Source: CAVTWY01 sp963738615
GTDB taxonomy: Bacteria > Pseudomonadota > Gammaproteobacteria > Burkholderiales > Burkholderiaceae_C
Reading direction: 5' to 3'
NCBI GenBank assembly: GCA_963738615.1
Contig: CAVTXI010000015.1
Span: 1 to 64,000 of the forward strand
Length of the DNA: 64,000 nucleotides
Notes under the pieces: generated by a model
Database searches by the model: none
The model's input: only the letters and a program-made list of their open reading frames with translations
Told to the model about the DNA's origin: nothing
Shown: positions 9,820 to 18,981 of the stretch, one piece after another
How the letters are laid out: the number at the start of each line of letters is the position of its first letter
Position numbering within the stretch: the first letter of the stretch is position 1
Program-made: the position numbers and the translations under genes

Positions 9820-11637
9820 TCACACATCCCAAGCCGGCGTACTGCGCAGCACCTCGTCCAGCGTGGTCGACCCCTCGGCCACCTTGATGACACCGGCCAT
9901 GCGCAGCGGATGCATGCCGGATTCGATCGAGCGCGCGGCGCAGTTTGTCGACGTCGACCGTCGGGATGGATCGCCTCTCGCGCGGCTTCGTTGATGACGA
10001 GCAGTTCGTACAGGCCTGCGCGGCCGCGGAAGCCCGTGATGCGGCAGTCGAGGCAGCCGACCGGCTTGTACGGTCGCGGGTTGCCGTCGAGCCTGAAGGG
10101 CGCGACGACTTCGGCCAGGCGCTCTTTCGTCACCGACGGGTCGGGTTGCTTGCAGGCCGGGCACAAGGTGCGCGCCAGGCGCTGCGCCAGCACGCCGATC
10201 AGCGTGGCCGAGATCAGGTAGGCCGGCACGCCCAGGTCGACCAGGCGCGTGATGGCGCTGGCGGAATCGTTGGTGTGCACGGTGCTGAAGACCAGGTGGC
10301 CGGTCAGCGCCGCCTGGATCGCCATCTCGGCGGTTTCCAGGTCGCGGATCTCGCCGACCATGATGATGTCGGGGTCCTGGCGCATCAGCGCGCGCACGCC
10401 TTCGGCAAAACCGAAGTCCAGCGCGGGCTGCACCTGCGTCTGGTTGAGCGCGGGTTCGATCATCTCGATCGGGTCTTCGATCGTGGTGATGTTGACCTCG
10501 TCGGTCGCCAGGCGCTTCAGCGTGGAATACAGCGTGGTCGTCTTGCCCGAGCCCGTGGGGCCGGTGACCAGCACGATGCCGTGCGGTTGCGCGATCAGGT
10601 CGGTCCAGCGCTGCGAGTCGTGCGCGCCGAAGCCCAGTTGCTCGACCGTCTTCACCGCGTTGTCGGGGTCGAAGATGCGCATCACCATCTTCTCGCCGAA
10701 GGCAGTGGGCAGCGTGGCCAGGCGCATCTCGACCTCGCTGCCGGGCAGGCCCTGCGAGGCTTCGGGGCGCACGGTCTTGATGCGGCCGTCTTGCGGGCGG
10801 CGGCGCTCGACCACGTCCATGCGGCCCAGCAGCTTGATGCGCGCGGTCATCGCGTTCATCACCGTCAGCGGCACCTGATACACCGTGTGCAGCACGCCGT
10901 CGATGCGAAAGCGGATCGCGCCCATGTCGCGCCGCGGCTCGAGGTGGATGTCGCTCGCGCGCTGGTCGAAGGCGTATTGCCACAACCAGTCGACGACCTG
11001 CACCACGCCCTGGTCGTTGGCGTCGAGCTGCTTGTTCGTCTTGCCCAGCTCGACCAGCTGCTCGAAGCTCGCGATCGCGTTGGCCTCGCCCGACTTCGCC
11101 GCGGCGCGCACCGACTGCGCCAGCGTGTAGAACTCGGTCGTGTAGCGCTGAAGATCCAGCGGGCTCGACACCACGAGCTTCACCGGGCGGCGCGTGTGCG
11201 CCTCGATCTCGGGCACCCACGCGATGTCGAAAGGCTCGCTGGTGGCGATGGTGACGTCGCGTGCGGTCACCTTCACCGGCAGCGCGCTGCGCAGTTCGGC
11301 ATAGCGCACCGACATCACGTCGGCGACGCGGCCCACGTCGACCTTCAGCGGGTCGATGCGCAGGTACGGCAGGCCGGCGCGCTGCGCCAGCCATTCGGTC
11401 AGCAGCTTCGGTGTCGAGCGGCTTGCCGTTGCGCGCGTGCACCAGGCCTGCCGAGCCCAGCCGCACCAGCGGATGCTGGCGGCTGGCGCCGGCGCCGAAG
11501 CGTTGCGCCACGCTGGTGGCGTCGTCACGCGCGATCACGCCGTCGGCGACCAGCCACTGGAGCAGCGCGCGCCAGTCCAGGCGCCCTTCGACGCGAACCT
11601 GCGCGGCGAGCGGCGGCGGTGCGGCTTTGGCAGTCAT
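9820..11637 (-). pseudogene. gspE: GspE/PilB-type secretion or pilus assembly ATPase, frameshifted
   Basis: A cytoplasmic ATPase of the type II secretion/type IV pilus class. The N-terminal GSPII_E domain (residues 1 to about 150, LPYLRIDPLKVDVGRVADVM) is followed by a long intact core: Walker A VTGPTGSGKTTTLYSTL, Asp box TTIEDPIE, Walker B LMRQDPDIIMVGEIRD, His box TGHLVFSTVHTNDS, and the zinc-binding CPACKQ with CLDCR. At least one frameshift near 11410 separates the start (MTAKAAPPPLAAQVRVEGR) from the core. Another near 9960 leads to the true end, MHPLRMAGVIKVAEGSTTLDE. It overlaps the preceding gene by 4 bp. No other secretion gene is visible nearby, so GspE cannot be separated from PilB with certainty. 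Confidence 0.82.
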
Positions 11638-12372
11638 GGCGATCTCGAGTGCAGCCGCAGCGGGCGCACCATGTGCAGCCACTGCGACGCGGGCAAACCA
11701 AAGGAGCGTTCGATGGTAGCGGCCCGTGCTTCGAGGGTGTCGCGATCGGGCACCACCACGCCGCGCCCGGCCACGACCACCGTGTTTCCTTCACGCGTCG
11801 GGGTCAGGTGCCACACCTGGTCGCGGCCGAACGCGGCGGCGATGCGACGCGCGCTGGCGGCGAAGCTGGCCTTGCGGCCGAAGAGGTTGACCGACATCAC
11901 GCCGCCGTCGGCCAGCACGCGCCGGCAGGCGGCGTAGAAGGCTTCGTCGTCGATCACGGGGCGCGCGGCGTCGTGGTCGTAGAGGTCGACGCAAAGCACG
12001 TCGACCGTGGCGGCGTTGGCGTCGTCTTCGACCCACGCGCGCGCGTCGGCCAGCACCACCGGAAAGCTTCGCGTCGTCACGCGGCAGGCGGAACCACGTG
12101 CGGTTGGCGGCGATCGACCTGCGGGTTGATCTCGACCGCGGTGGTGCGCATCTTCATCACCTGCCGGCGTGAAGCGCGTGATCGCGCCTGCGCCCAGGCC
12201 CAGCTGCACCGCGTGGCCGCTGGCGAGGTCCGCGCTGCGGGCGCCACAACATCCACGCCATCATGCGGCGCACGTACTCGAGCTCGATCGCCTTCGGGTC
12301 GTCCAGGCGCATCGCGCCCTGCACCCAGATGCTGCCCAGGTGCAGGTAGCGCACGCGGTCGTGCTCGGACAT
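11634..12372 (-). pseudogene. Spermidine synthase-like methyltransferase-fold protein, frameshifted
   Basis: It begins MSEHDRVRYLHLGSIWVQGA with the PKAIELEYVRRMMAWML stretch typical of the SpeE-like (PMT-domain) proteins found in proteobacteria beside housekeeping genes. The frame shifts into the glycine-rich LGLGAGAITRFT (AdoMet-site-like motif), then into TTAVEINPQV, whose acidic residue would bind the ligand. It then runs to ADARAWVEDD, VDVLCVDLYDHDA and the C-terminus. At least two breaks lie between 12300 and 12060. True polyamine synthesis is doubtful, since many such proteins lack the aminopropyl-acceptor residues. It is followed by gspE with a 4-bp overlap. An alternative start lies at 12406 in another frame. 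Confidence 0.65.
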
Positions 12373-12422
12373 GCGTGACGCTGGGCAGCACGCAGTTGCT
12401 TGGCATGTCGCGTCCGAAGAGT

Positions 12423-12963
12423 TCAGGTGGCTCTTTTGTCGTCGGACTGCGTCGGTCCAGTGATCAATCCCGCGGCGACAAAAGCTTCGCGCCAGGCCGC
12501 GAGCTTGCGCTCGAAGCTCCAGCTTGCGTTGGCCGGGCTGGTCGACGGCAGGCGCCAGCACCTGCAAGCCCAGCGCGCGCGTCACGCGCATCGACCGCGC
12601 CGACTCGCCGCCGTTGTGCGCCACGGCTACGAGCTGCGGCGCGCGGCGCTCAGCGAGGCCAGGTCGTTCGGCTGCGCATCTTCGATCGCCGCATCAAGGC
12701 TGCCCTCGCGGCGGCACGACGCGTACACGTCCCACACGCCCAGCCCGCGCGCGCGCAGCACGCGCGACGCGCTCGCGCATAGCGCATCGTCGCGAGCGGC
12801 TCGCCGAGCAGCGTGCCGACGATCGGCCAGAAGTGGTTGCGCGGGTGCGCGTAGTACTGCTGCGCCTCGAGCGAAGCGACGCTGGGAAAGCTGCCGAGGA
12901 TCACGAGCCGCGTGTGTGCGCGAGACGATCGGCGCCAGACCTTGCAGCAGCAGCTTCGCTCAT
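12423..12963 (-). pseudogene. DNA-deoxyinosine glycosylase (uracil-DNA glycosylase superfamily), frameshifted
   Basis: A base-excision repair enzyme of the UDG superfamily, hypoxanthine-DNA glycosylase type. Visible pieces are MILGSFPSVASLEAQQYYAH and PRNHFWPIVGTLLGEPL, the motif-1 region of the family, then in another frame VWDVYASC-like coding, then AVAHNGGESARSMRVTRALGL (the His/Asn motif near the C-terminus) and a tail ending at TGA 12423-12425. Three or more shifts are required. ATG at 12963 would start the protein but sits in the wrong frame for MILGSF, so the N-terminus is uncertain. It overlaps or abuts TatD upstream. Confidence 0.65.
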
Positions 12964-13830
12964 CGTGCGAGCTCGCACGTCACGCAGCATCCGCAGCATC
13001 AGCGCCGACAACTTCGGCAGCGCCGCGCAGGCGTTGTGCGTGGTCAGCGCCGCCACTTCGGCAGCGAAGCGCCGCGCAGCTCGACCAGCGTCTGCGCGAT
13101 GCGCGGCAGTTCGGCCGGCTCGTTGCGCATCGTCGCGCCGGCATCGCGCTGCTCACGCGTGCGGTAGAGCCACTGCGGCGCGATGTCGGGCGAATCGGTC
13201 TCGAGCACGATGGCATGCGCAGGCAGCGTCGGCGCAAGCCGGCGCAACTGCAACGCGCGCTCGAACGTCATCGCCCCGCCGAAGCCAAGCCGAAACCCCA
13301 TCGCGACGAAGACCATCGCCTGCTCGCGGCTGCCGTTGAACGCATGGGCGATGCCGCCAGGCACGTCGATGCGGCGCAGCGCCGCCAGCACCTGATCCAC
13401 CGACCGCCGCACATGCAGCACCACCGGCAGCGCGAAGTCGCGCGCGAGCTTCAGTTGCGCGCCAGAAAGCGCTGCTGCTTCGCCATCGCGTCGGGTTCGG
13501 TGCAGTCGGGCTCGAAGCCGTCGATGCCGATTTCACCGACCGCGACCAGGCGGGGATCGTTGCGATGCGCCGCGAGCGCGTCACGCAGCCGATCCACGAT
13601 CGCCCTCGTCCGCGCTCAGGCACGGCCATCGGATGGATGCCCAGCGCATAGGCCAGCGCGATGTTCATGCGCCAGCGCGCGCACGGTCGCGAAGTTCGAC
13701 ACCGCCACCGCCGGCAGCACCTGCATCGTCCACACCCGCCTCGCGCGCACGCGCGCACCATCGAGTCGCGATCCGCGTCGAACTCGCTCGCGTCGAGGTG
13801 GCAGTGGGTGTCGATCCAGCGAGGCGCCAT
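12903..13830 (-). pseudogene. tatD: TatD-family metal-dependent hydrolase (deoxyribonuclease), frameshifted
   Basis: TatD enzymes are TIM-barrel exonucleases. ATG at 13830 opens WIDTHCHLDASEFDADRD, with the HxH metal pair. Pieces in other frames give NIALAYALGIHP and a GEIGIDG-type strand. The last large piece (13424 to 13044) carries VVLHVRRSVDQVLAAL, GIAHAFNGSREQAMVF and AIVLETDSPDIAP, which supplies the C-terminal metal-binding Asp. The end is ambiguous: one frame stops at 13044, another continues through ALTTHNACAALPKL, the usual TatD finish, to a stop at 12903. At least three frameshifts occur. No functional link to the neighbouring C1 genes is evident. Confidence 0.75.
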
Positions 13831-13914
13831 GCGCCGATCTGCGTCGGGCGGTGTCACGATCGGCAGTACGCGCCCGATTGCAGCGACGGTCGATCTGCAG
13901 GCCGCTGCTGTCGT

Positions 13915-14468
13915 TCAATTCACCAGCCGCAGGATCTCCAGCTGCTCCGGCACCGTCTCGAACGTCCCTGCCCCGCTGGGCATCTGCATCAGCGGCTTGC
14001 CGTCGGGGCGAGCAGCCAGACGTTGGGGTAGGTCAGCACGCGGGTGCGTTCGTCGCCGATGCTTTGCTGGAAGTCGGTGTAGGGCAGGTGCAGCTGCTCG
14101 GTGCGGATGACGACCTGTTTGTCGGTGGCGCGCAGGTCGCCGCGCAGGTCGACACCACGATAGTCCTTGGCGAAGTGCGGCACCAGCTCCTTGGCGTTGG
14201 CGCTGAGGAAGGCCTCGTACTTCTTGCAGTAGCCGCAGTTGTGCGCGCCCAGGTAAACGTAGAGCGACTTCTTCTTCTCGCGCGCCTTGCGCCTGCGCGG
14301 CGCGAAGGTCGAAGGTGTAGATGCCGCCTTTCGACGTGGGCTCGACCACCATCGGAGAATAGGCTGCGGGGAAGTTGGCGAGGGCGGGCACAGTCGTCAG
14401 AGCGAACAGCGCCACAAGGGCAAATCGCCAGACCCTGGCGCATCGCCGCCGGCAGCACTGAACGTCAT
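13915..14468 (-). pseudogene. Periplasmic thioredoxin-fold protein of the xox locus, frameshifted
   Basis: A predicted exported thioredoxin-like protein. A hydrophobic signal segment (RVWRFALVALFALTTVPALA) is followed by a conserved strand and then, in another frame, a CxxC site in a context reading AHNCGYCKKYEAFL. Further on come VPHFAKDYRGVDLRGDLRAT-type coding and a WLLAPDGK-like cis-Pro region ending ETVPEQLEILRLVN. At least three frames are used. ATG at 14468 overlaps the stop of the SoxYZ-like gene (ATGA). It may keep the Cys of the SoxYZ-like carrier reduced, by analogy with SoxVW-type thioredoxins; that is inference. Breaks prevent exact residue numbering. Confidence 0.6.
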
Positions 14469-15326
14469 GCTTGGCGCTCGTCGGGTCCAGCCGCCCCTGG
14501 AAGCGCTGGTCTTTGCTGTCTTCGATTTCGGCGACCAGCACGCCCGACTGCGCGCTGGCACGAAGTTGAAGCGCCAGCTCGGGTTCTCGCTGATCGAGAA
14601 GTCCTGGTCGGCATCGAACAGCAGCTTGTCGCCGTAAGTCACCTTCACGCGGCGCACGAAGTGCGGCGGGATGAACATCACGGTGATGTTGTTCAGCTCG
14701 AAGCCGGTGTCGTTGGGGTGCACGACCGTCACGTCGGCCACGGTGGGCTCGCCGCGCTTCAGGCCCTCGGGGATGCGCAGGCTGGTTTTGCCCAGCAGGT
14801 GCATCTGGTCGCGGTTGGGCGGCGCGCTGCAGCCGCCCGACACCTTCACGTAGCGCGACGCCATGTGCAGGCTGCCGTCGTTCATCTCGCCGATGGCGCG
14901 CACGTGGCTGTATTCATTGACGCGCAGGCGGGTCTCGAAATTCGCCTGGCCGAGCTCGGGCGTCAGGTCCAGCGTGGCGGCGACCTGCGTCGGGTTCTTG
15001 TCGACGACGAAACGCACCTGCTTCAGGTACCGGTCGGCGGATTGCGGCACGCGCGTCAGGAACTTCACCGGCACCGACGCGCCGTAAGCCGCGCGCAGCG
15101 GAATCACCAACTGCACCAGGCTCGAGTCGCCGGTGACGATGGGGCGTGCGCCGTAGAGCTTGCCGCGCAGCTTGTCCCATGGCGGCGACGGGTCGTCGTG
15201 GCCTGTGTTGGTCGGCAGGCCCCTGGTGCGTGGGCCCGGGGCAGCGCCGTCGCGGCGGCGGCCAGCGCCGCGGCGCGGCCGATGAAGCGGCGGCGCGCGT
15301 TCGTGTTTGTCGGTCATGTCGGTCAT
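14465..15326 (-). CDS. Quinoprotein-associated SoxYZ-like carrier, Tat-exported copy
   Basis: A fusion of SoxY-like and SoxZ-like halves, as found beside PQQ-dependent dehydrogenases. A twin-arginine signal is recoverable: NARRRFIGRAAALAAAATAL follows MTDMTDKHER after one frameshift near 15290. The carrier Cys lies in KVSGGCSAPP at the junction of the two halves. The SoxZ-like half contains ITVMFIPPHFVRRVKVTYGD and LLFDADQDFSISENPSWRF. A second frameshift near 14560 leads to the true C-terminus, LVAEIEDSKDQRFQGRLDP. ATG at 15326 has a GGAG site upstream. It lies 35 bp after the metallohydrolase gene and is coupled to the thioredoxin gene. The role with XoxF is undefined in the literature known to me. 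Confidence 0.75.
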
Positions 15327-15361
15327 GGTCGATCTCCAATCCATCTTTCGATGCACCCGCG

Positions 15362-16378
15362 TCATCCGCCGCGAATGATCAATTCCCGCTCACGCCGAAG
15401 ATACAGGATCGACGCGTTCCTGCGGTGGGTGGTTTCATAGCGGTCCCAGGCGGCGAAGCGCGGAAGCTCGATTGCGTCGGCCACGTCGCTGAGCGGCCGG
15501 CCGGCCTTCACGAAGGCGTCGACGCTGGTGTTCAACTCGCGCAGGTAGGCATCGACGTCGTCGACGATGCGTGCGTCGCCCACCGGCCCGCGGCCGGGCA
15601 CGATGCGCTTGGCGCCCATCGCGCGCAGGCCCTGGCGCGCGGTCTGCCACGCATCAGGGTCGGCGTCCTGGATGTCGGGCACGGTCTGCGCGTCGAGCAA
15701 CGCCCCCGCGAAGAGCGTGCCGCTGGCTTCGTCGAACAGCGCGGTGGCGCCGGGGCTTGCGGTCTGCGACTTCGGCTCGGCAAACACCAGGCGCAGCGCG
15801 CGGCCGATGTCGGGCAGCAACGCGCGCGCTTCGGTTGCCGTGCCGAACACGCGGTCGGCCTTCGGTACGCGGGTGCCGACCATGGCGGCGTCGCCCAGTT
15901 CGCGCTTCAGCGTCTTCAGGCAGGTTTCGCAGCGCGCAGTCATCAGCAGCGCGGCGTCTTTGTGCATCAGCAGCGGGATGCCTTCGGCCTGGAAGGCGGA
16001 GGCGCCGAAGATGAAGTCTTGCATCGCGTGTGTCAGCAGCACGCCGAGGATGGGTGCGCGGGTCGTGGCGCGGATGGCCGCGAGCCGCTCGAGGCCCTGC
16101 GCGTGCGACACACCGGCGTCGATCACCAGCACGCCCTTGGGGCCGACGACGAAGCCGCCGTTGCCGTGACGCGCGCCGGTGTCAGGGCCAACGTCGCCAG
16201 ACACGCCGCGAAAAACCCACACACCATCGGCCAACGGTTGGGGCTGTGAGCCAGGCGCGCCGACCGCACGCGCGGCGCTGTTGCTTGTTATGCCTCCAGG
16301 TGCAGCGCAGCCCGTCGCGAGGCCACCGCCCACAGCGGCCGCGAACGCAGCCAGAAACGCGCGACGCCGCGGGTTCAC
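15362..16378 (-). CDS. Quinoprotein relay system zinc metallohydrolase-like (MBL-fold) protein
   Basis: A 338-residue exported protein of the metallo-beta-lactamase fold. The start is GTG at 16378, overlapping the SRPBCC gene's stop by four bases. The N-terminus RRRAFLAAFAAAVGGGLATG then Cys reads as a Tat-like and/or lipoprotein signal. The family context is the proposed quinoprotein relay system, in which such hydrolases occur beside SoxYZ-like carriers and PQQ dehydrogenases. Oddly, where an HxHxDH zinc motif is expected the sequence reads LLTHAMQDFIFGASAF, so only the first His and the Asp remain. Later metal-ligand positions (LFAGALLDAQ, RIVPGRGPVGD) also lack the usual His residues. It may have lost hydrolase activity. 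Confidence 0.78.
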   Translation of the reverse strand: MNPRRRAFLAAFAAAVGGGLATGCAAPGGITSNSAARAVGAPGSQPQPLADGVWVFRGVSGDVGPDTGARHGNGGFVVGPKGVLVIDAGVSHAQGLERLAAIRATTRAPILGVLLTHAMQDFIFGASAFQAEGIPLLMHKDAALLMTARCETCLKTLKRELGDAAMVGTRVPKADRVFGTATEARALLPDIGRALRLVFAEPKSQTASPGATALFDEASGTLFAGALLDAQTVPDIQDADPDAWQTARQGLRAMGAKRIVPGRGPVGDARIVDDVDAYLRELNTSVDAFVKAGRPLSDVADAIELPRFAAWDRYETTHRRNASILYLRRERELIIRGG

Positions 16379-16929
16379 TTGGCCCCGACGATCTTCTCGA
16401 GGTTCGCGAGACCCGACTTGTAGACGCCCGTCACGGCCTTGACCGCGGCTTCATCGTTCTGGTCGGGCGGCGGATCGTTGTTCGGGTAGCCGCGATAGAA
16501 CGCGCCGCGCCACTCGACCTTCGCCTTGCCGCCCTGGTCACTGACACTGATCGTCGAGGTGTAGTTCGTGACGGGCAACGCGCCGCCATCCTTGGCGCGG
16601 TAGGTGTATTTCATCGCCTTGTCGTCGTAGGCCTCGAGGCTTTCGACAAGCGCACCGCCGCCCTTCAGCTTCACGTTGCGCACGGCGCCAACCTCGTTGC
16701 CCTTGGTCGACGCGCTTTCGGCCACGGCCGGGTGCCAGTCTTTCAGCGCTTCGAAGTTCTTGATCTTGGCCCACACGGCTGCCGCGGGTGCGGCGATGGT
16801 GATGGTCTCGACAACCTTCTGGCGCGTCGGGCCGTGTGCCCATGCGGCGGGCGACCCCACAAGCGCGGGCAACACCGCGGCGCAGGCCGTGGTCATGATG
16901 GTTCGGCGAAGCATGTTTCGGGTTCTCAT
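16375..16929 (-). CDS. Exported SRPBCC (START-like) family protein
   Basis: About 184 residues with a Sec signal (MTTACAAVLPALVGSPAAWA, cleavage expected after AWA). The mature part is one SRPBCC lipid/ligand-binding domain: VVETITIAAPAAAVWAKIKN, DWHPAVAESAS and TYRAKDGGALPVTNYTSTIS. These helix-grip proteins bind hydrophobic ligands; here one is made for the periplasm, in a series of xoxF-associated secreted proteins. ATG at 16929 was used; an in-frame ATG at 16914 is possible. It starts 37 bp downstream of the beta-propeller gene. Function in methanol oxidation is unknown. Confidence 0.8.
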   Translation of the reverse strand: MRTRNMLRRTIMTTACAAVLPALVGSPAAWAHGPTRQKVVETITIAAPAAAVWAKIKNFEALKDWHPAVAESASTKGNEVGAVRNVKLKGGGALVESLEAYDDKAMKYTYRAKDGGALPVTNYTSTISVSDQGGKAKVEWRGAFYRGYPNNDPPPDQNDEAAVKAVTGVYKSGLANLEKIVGAK

Positions 16930-16966
16930 CGGTGGTTTGAAGTCGAAGGGCGTGAATGGTTGGCCG

Positions 16967-17968
16967 TCACCGCGGCGCGGGCTTCGCCACGGTGCCAACG
17001 AAGGCGCCAAAGCCGCGCGGGTTGCGGCCGGTGTCGATGGTGGCAACGCGCTTGCCGCTTTCGGCATCGAGCACCGCGAGGTTGTCGTCCATCCAGTTGA
17101 CGACCAGCACCTTGTCGCGCCACGCGGCGATGCCTTCTGGATAGCCGAAGCCGTCTTGCGTGCGCAGCAGCGCCAGCGTGTCGGCGTCGAAGACCGACAC
17201 GCTGTCGGCGTGCTGGTTCGTCACGTACAGCCAACGTCCACCGCCGGCCAACGCTGCGCCATAGGGAGCCTTGCCGGTGCGCAGGGTGGCGATGACCTGC
17301 TGCTTGCGCGTGTCGACGACCGACAGGTCGTTGCTCTGCACGTTGAGGGCGTAAAGGCGATCACGCCGCGTGTCGAGCACGACGGCAAAAGGATGCTCGC
17401 CGACCTTCACCCGCGCGACCACCGCCTGCTTGTCGACATCGACCAGCGCCACGCGGTCATCGTCGCGCTCGGCCACCCAGGCGCTGCGGCCATCAGGCAG
17501 TGCGGCCACGCCCGCTGGCGCCTGGCCCAGCGGCACGCGGGCGATGCGCGCGCGCGTGGTGGTGTCGATGACGACCAGCGCCGCGCCGTGCCAGTCGACC
17601 ACGAAAAGCCTGCGCCCGTCGGCACTGGTGTCGATGCCCACGTTGCCCTGCCCGCCCGGCAGCGTGGCAACGACTTCGCTGCGCGCCATGTCGACGATGC
17701 TCACATCGTTGCTCTGGGCATTCGCGACGTAGACCTCGCCGCGCGCGCTGGACGCCACCACGCCGGCCGGCGCTTGGCCCACGGGCACGGTGGCGACGAC
17801 CGCGAGCCGCTCGAGGTCGACGATCGACACGTCATGGCTGCCCTGGTTGGTGATGTAGGCGTAGGCCGAAGACGGAGGCTGCGACGCCGGCATCGCAACG
17901 CAGCCGGCGAGCAGCAACAACAACAACGCCTGCCAACGCAACGTGCCGAAGGCCGACACCATCACCAT
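16967..17968 (-). CDS. YncE-like beta-propeller lipoprotein, PQQ-catabolism-associated
   Basis: A 333-residue protein beginning with a lipoprotein signal (WQALLLLLLAGC, lipobox LAGC). The rest is repeated blades of about 42 residues: NQGSHDVSIVDLERLAVVAT, NAQSNDVSIVDMARSEVVAT, NVQSNDLSVVDTRKQQVIAT and QHADSVSVFDADTLAL. This YVTN/YncE pattern is the one called PQQ-dependent catabolism-associated beta-propeller. It probably sits in the periplasm on a membrane and acts as a scaffold or chaperone; no catalytic residue is apparent. It lies 4 bp after the second SoxYZ-like gene and ahead of the SRPBCC gene on the minus strand. Confidence 0.85.
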   Translation of the reverse strand: MVMVSAFGTLRWQALLLLLLAGCVAMPASQPPSSAYAYITNQGSHDVSIVDLERLAVVATVPVGQAPAGVVASSARGEVYVANAQSNDVSIVDMARSEVVATLPGGQGNVGIDTSADGRRLFVVDWHGAALVVIDTTTRARIARVPLGQAPAGVAALPDGRSAWVAERDDDRVALVDVDKQAVVARVKVGEHPFAVVLDTRRDRLYALNVQSNDLSVVDTRKQQVIATLRTGKAPYGAALAGGGRWLYVTNQHADSVSVFDADTLALLRTQDGFGYPEGIAAWRDKVLVVNWMDDNLAVLDAESGKRVATIDTGRNPRGFGAFVGTVAKPAPR

Positions 17969-17972
17969 CGCA

Positions 17973-18848
17973 TCAGCGAATGTCTTCGAGGCGCGAACTG
18001 CCGGCGAAACGCTTGTCGCGCGTGTCGGCGGCTTCGGCTTTCAGCGGCGCGGTGCCTTGTGGCACGAACTCGAAGCGCAGCGTCGGGTTCTCGCTCAACG
18101 CGAAGTCAACGTCGGCTTCCAGCAGCAGCCGGTCGCCTTGCGTGAAGCGAACCGAGCGCAGAAAGTGCGCGGGCGTGAACTGGCGCGTCAACTGGTCCAT
18201 CGCCATGCCCGAGTGGTTGGGGTGGGAGAGCGTCCATTGAACCGCCATCGCGCCGCCGGCAACTGCTTGCGTCTCTGCGCGGAACAGCATCTTGCCCATC
18301 GACGCTTCCATCGCCGCAAGGTCACCACCGGGCGGGGCCGCGCAGCCACCCGACGCCTTGACGAAGCGCGTGGCCATCAGCAGCTTGCCGTCGCGTGTTT
18401 CGGCGATGGCGCGCACGTAGCTGTATTCGTCGATGCGCACGCGGGTTTCGATGACGGGCCGGGCGCCGCCTTCGGGGAAGTCGAGGATCGCCGCGATCGG
18501 CGACGGGTTGTTGTCGATCACGAGCGTGATGCGCTTGATGCTGCCGGGCTGGCCTGCCGCAATCGTGCTCTTGATCGCAATCGGAACGAACGCCGGGTCA
18601 CCGGCGCGCTTGGGCGCCCCCACCGAGAGCTGCGTTTCGGTGGCCGCGGCGATGGGCTGCGTGCCCCATACCGACTTGCGCACCGCCTTCCAGCGCGGGC
18701 TGGCTTCGGCGTCTTCTTCGCGGCTGGACACCGGCAGGTCACTCGCGACCTTGGCTGGGTCGGCTTTCTGCGCCCACACCGGAGCGACGACACCGATGCC
18801 GACGAGGCACAAGAGCACGGCGCGAAGGAGACTGACTGACTTGGACAT
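17973..18848 (-). CDS. Quinoprotein-associated SoxYZ-like carrier, Sec-exported copy
   Basis: An intact 291-residue SoxY-SoxZ fusion, paralogous to the gene at 14465 but with a Sec signal peptide (LLRAVLLCLVGIGVVAPVWA) instead of a Tat one. The SoxY-like half carries ITLVIDNNPSPIAAILDFPE and TRVRIDEYSYVRAIAETRDG. The carrier Cys is in KASGGCAAPP. The SoxZ-like half includes FTPAHFLRSVRFTQGDRLLL and EADVDFALSENPTLRFEFVP. ATG at 18848 is chosen for the signal peptide; the frame is open further up through the tandem repeat at 18867-18932. Sox carriers hold sulfur intermediates on Cys; what this one carries is unknown. Confidence 0.85.
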   Translation of the reverse strand: MSKSVSLLRAVLLCLVGIGVVAPVWAQKADPAKVASDLPVSSREEDAEASPRWKAVRKSVWGTQPIAAATETQLSVGAPKRAGDPAFVPIAIKSTIAAGQPGSIKRITLVIDNNPSPIAAILDFPEGGARPVIETRVRIDEYSYVRAIAETRDGKLLMATRFVKASGGCAAPPGGDLAAMEASMGKMLFRAETQAVAGGAMAVQWTLSHPNHSGMAMDQLTRQFTPAHFLRSVRFTQGDRLLLEADVDFALSENPTLRFEFVPQGTAPLKAEAADTRDKRFAGSSRLEDIR

Positions 18849-18866
18849 GGAACGTCCTTTCGGGCG

Positions 18867-18932
18867 GCGAGGTAAAGGCGAGGTAAAGGCGAGGTGAAAG
18901 CGAGGTGAGAGCGAGGTGAGAGCGAGGCAAAG
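18867..18932. repeat. Six-copy 11-bp tandem repeat
   Basis: Six consecutive 11-bp units with consensus gcgaggtRaRR on the plus strand. Units 1 and 2 are identical (gcgaggtaaag), units 4 and 5 are identical (gcgaggtgaga), and unit 6 has a c for t. The array occupies the leader just upstream (minus-strand sense) of the Sec-exported SoxYZ-like gene. Eleven bp is close to one helical turn, so the units would face the same side of the DNA. Confidence 0.85.
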
Positions 18933-18981
18933 GTATTGCCACAAGCGTGCCTGAGTGTGAATCAACCAGGCGCCTGATGCA

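Noticed and set aside
9945..12782. A 945-codon plus-strand open frame
   Set aside because: It runs antisense through gspE, the spermidine-synthase-like gene and the glycosylase. The translation is His/Arg/Val-rich with no motif.
12912..15440. An 842-codon plus-strand open frame
   Set aside because: It is antisense to tatD, the thioredoxin-like gene and the SoxYZ-like gene, with no recognisable protein.
18867..18932. CRISPR-like array
   Set aside because: Units are 11 bp, contiguous and without spacers; no cas genes are nearby. It is an ordinary tandem repeat.
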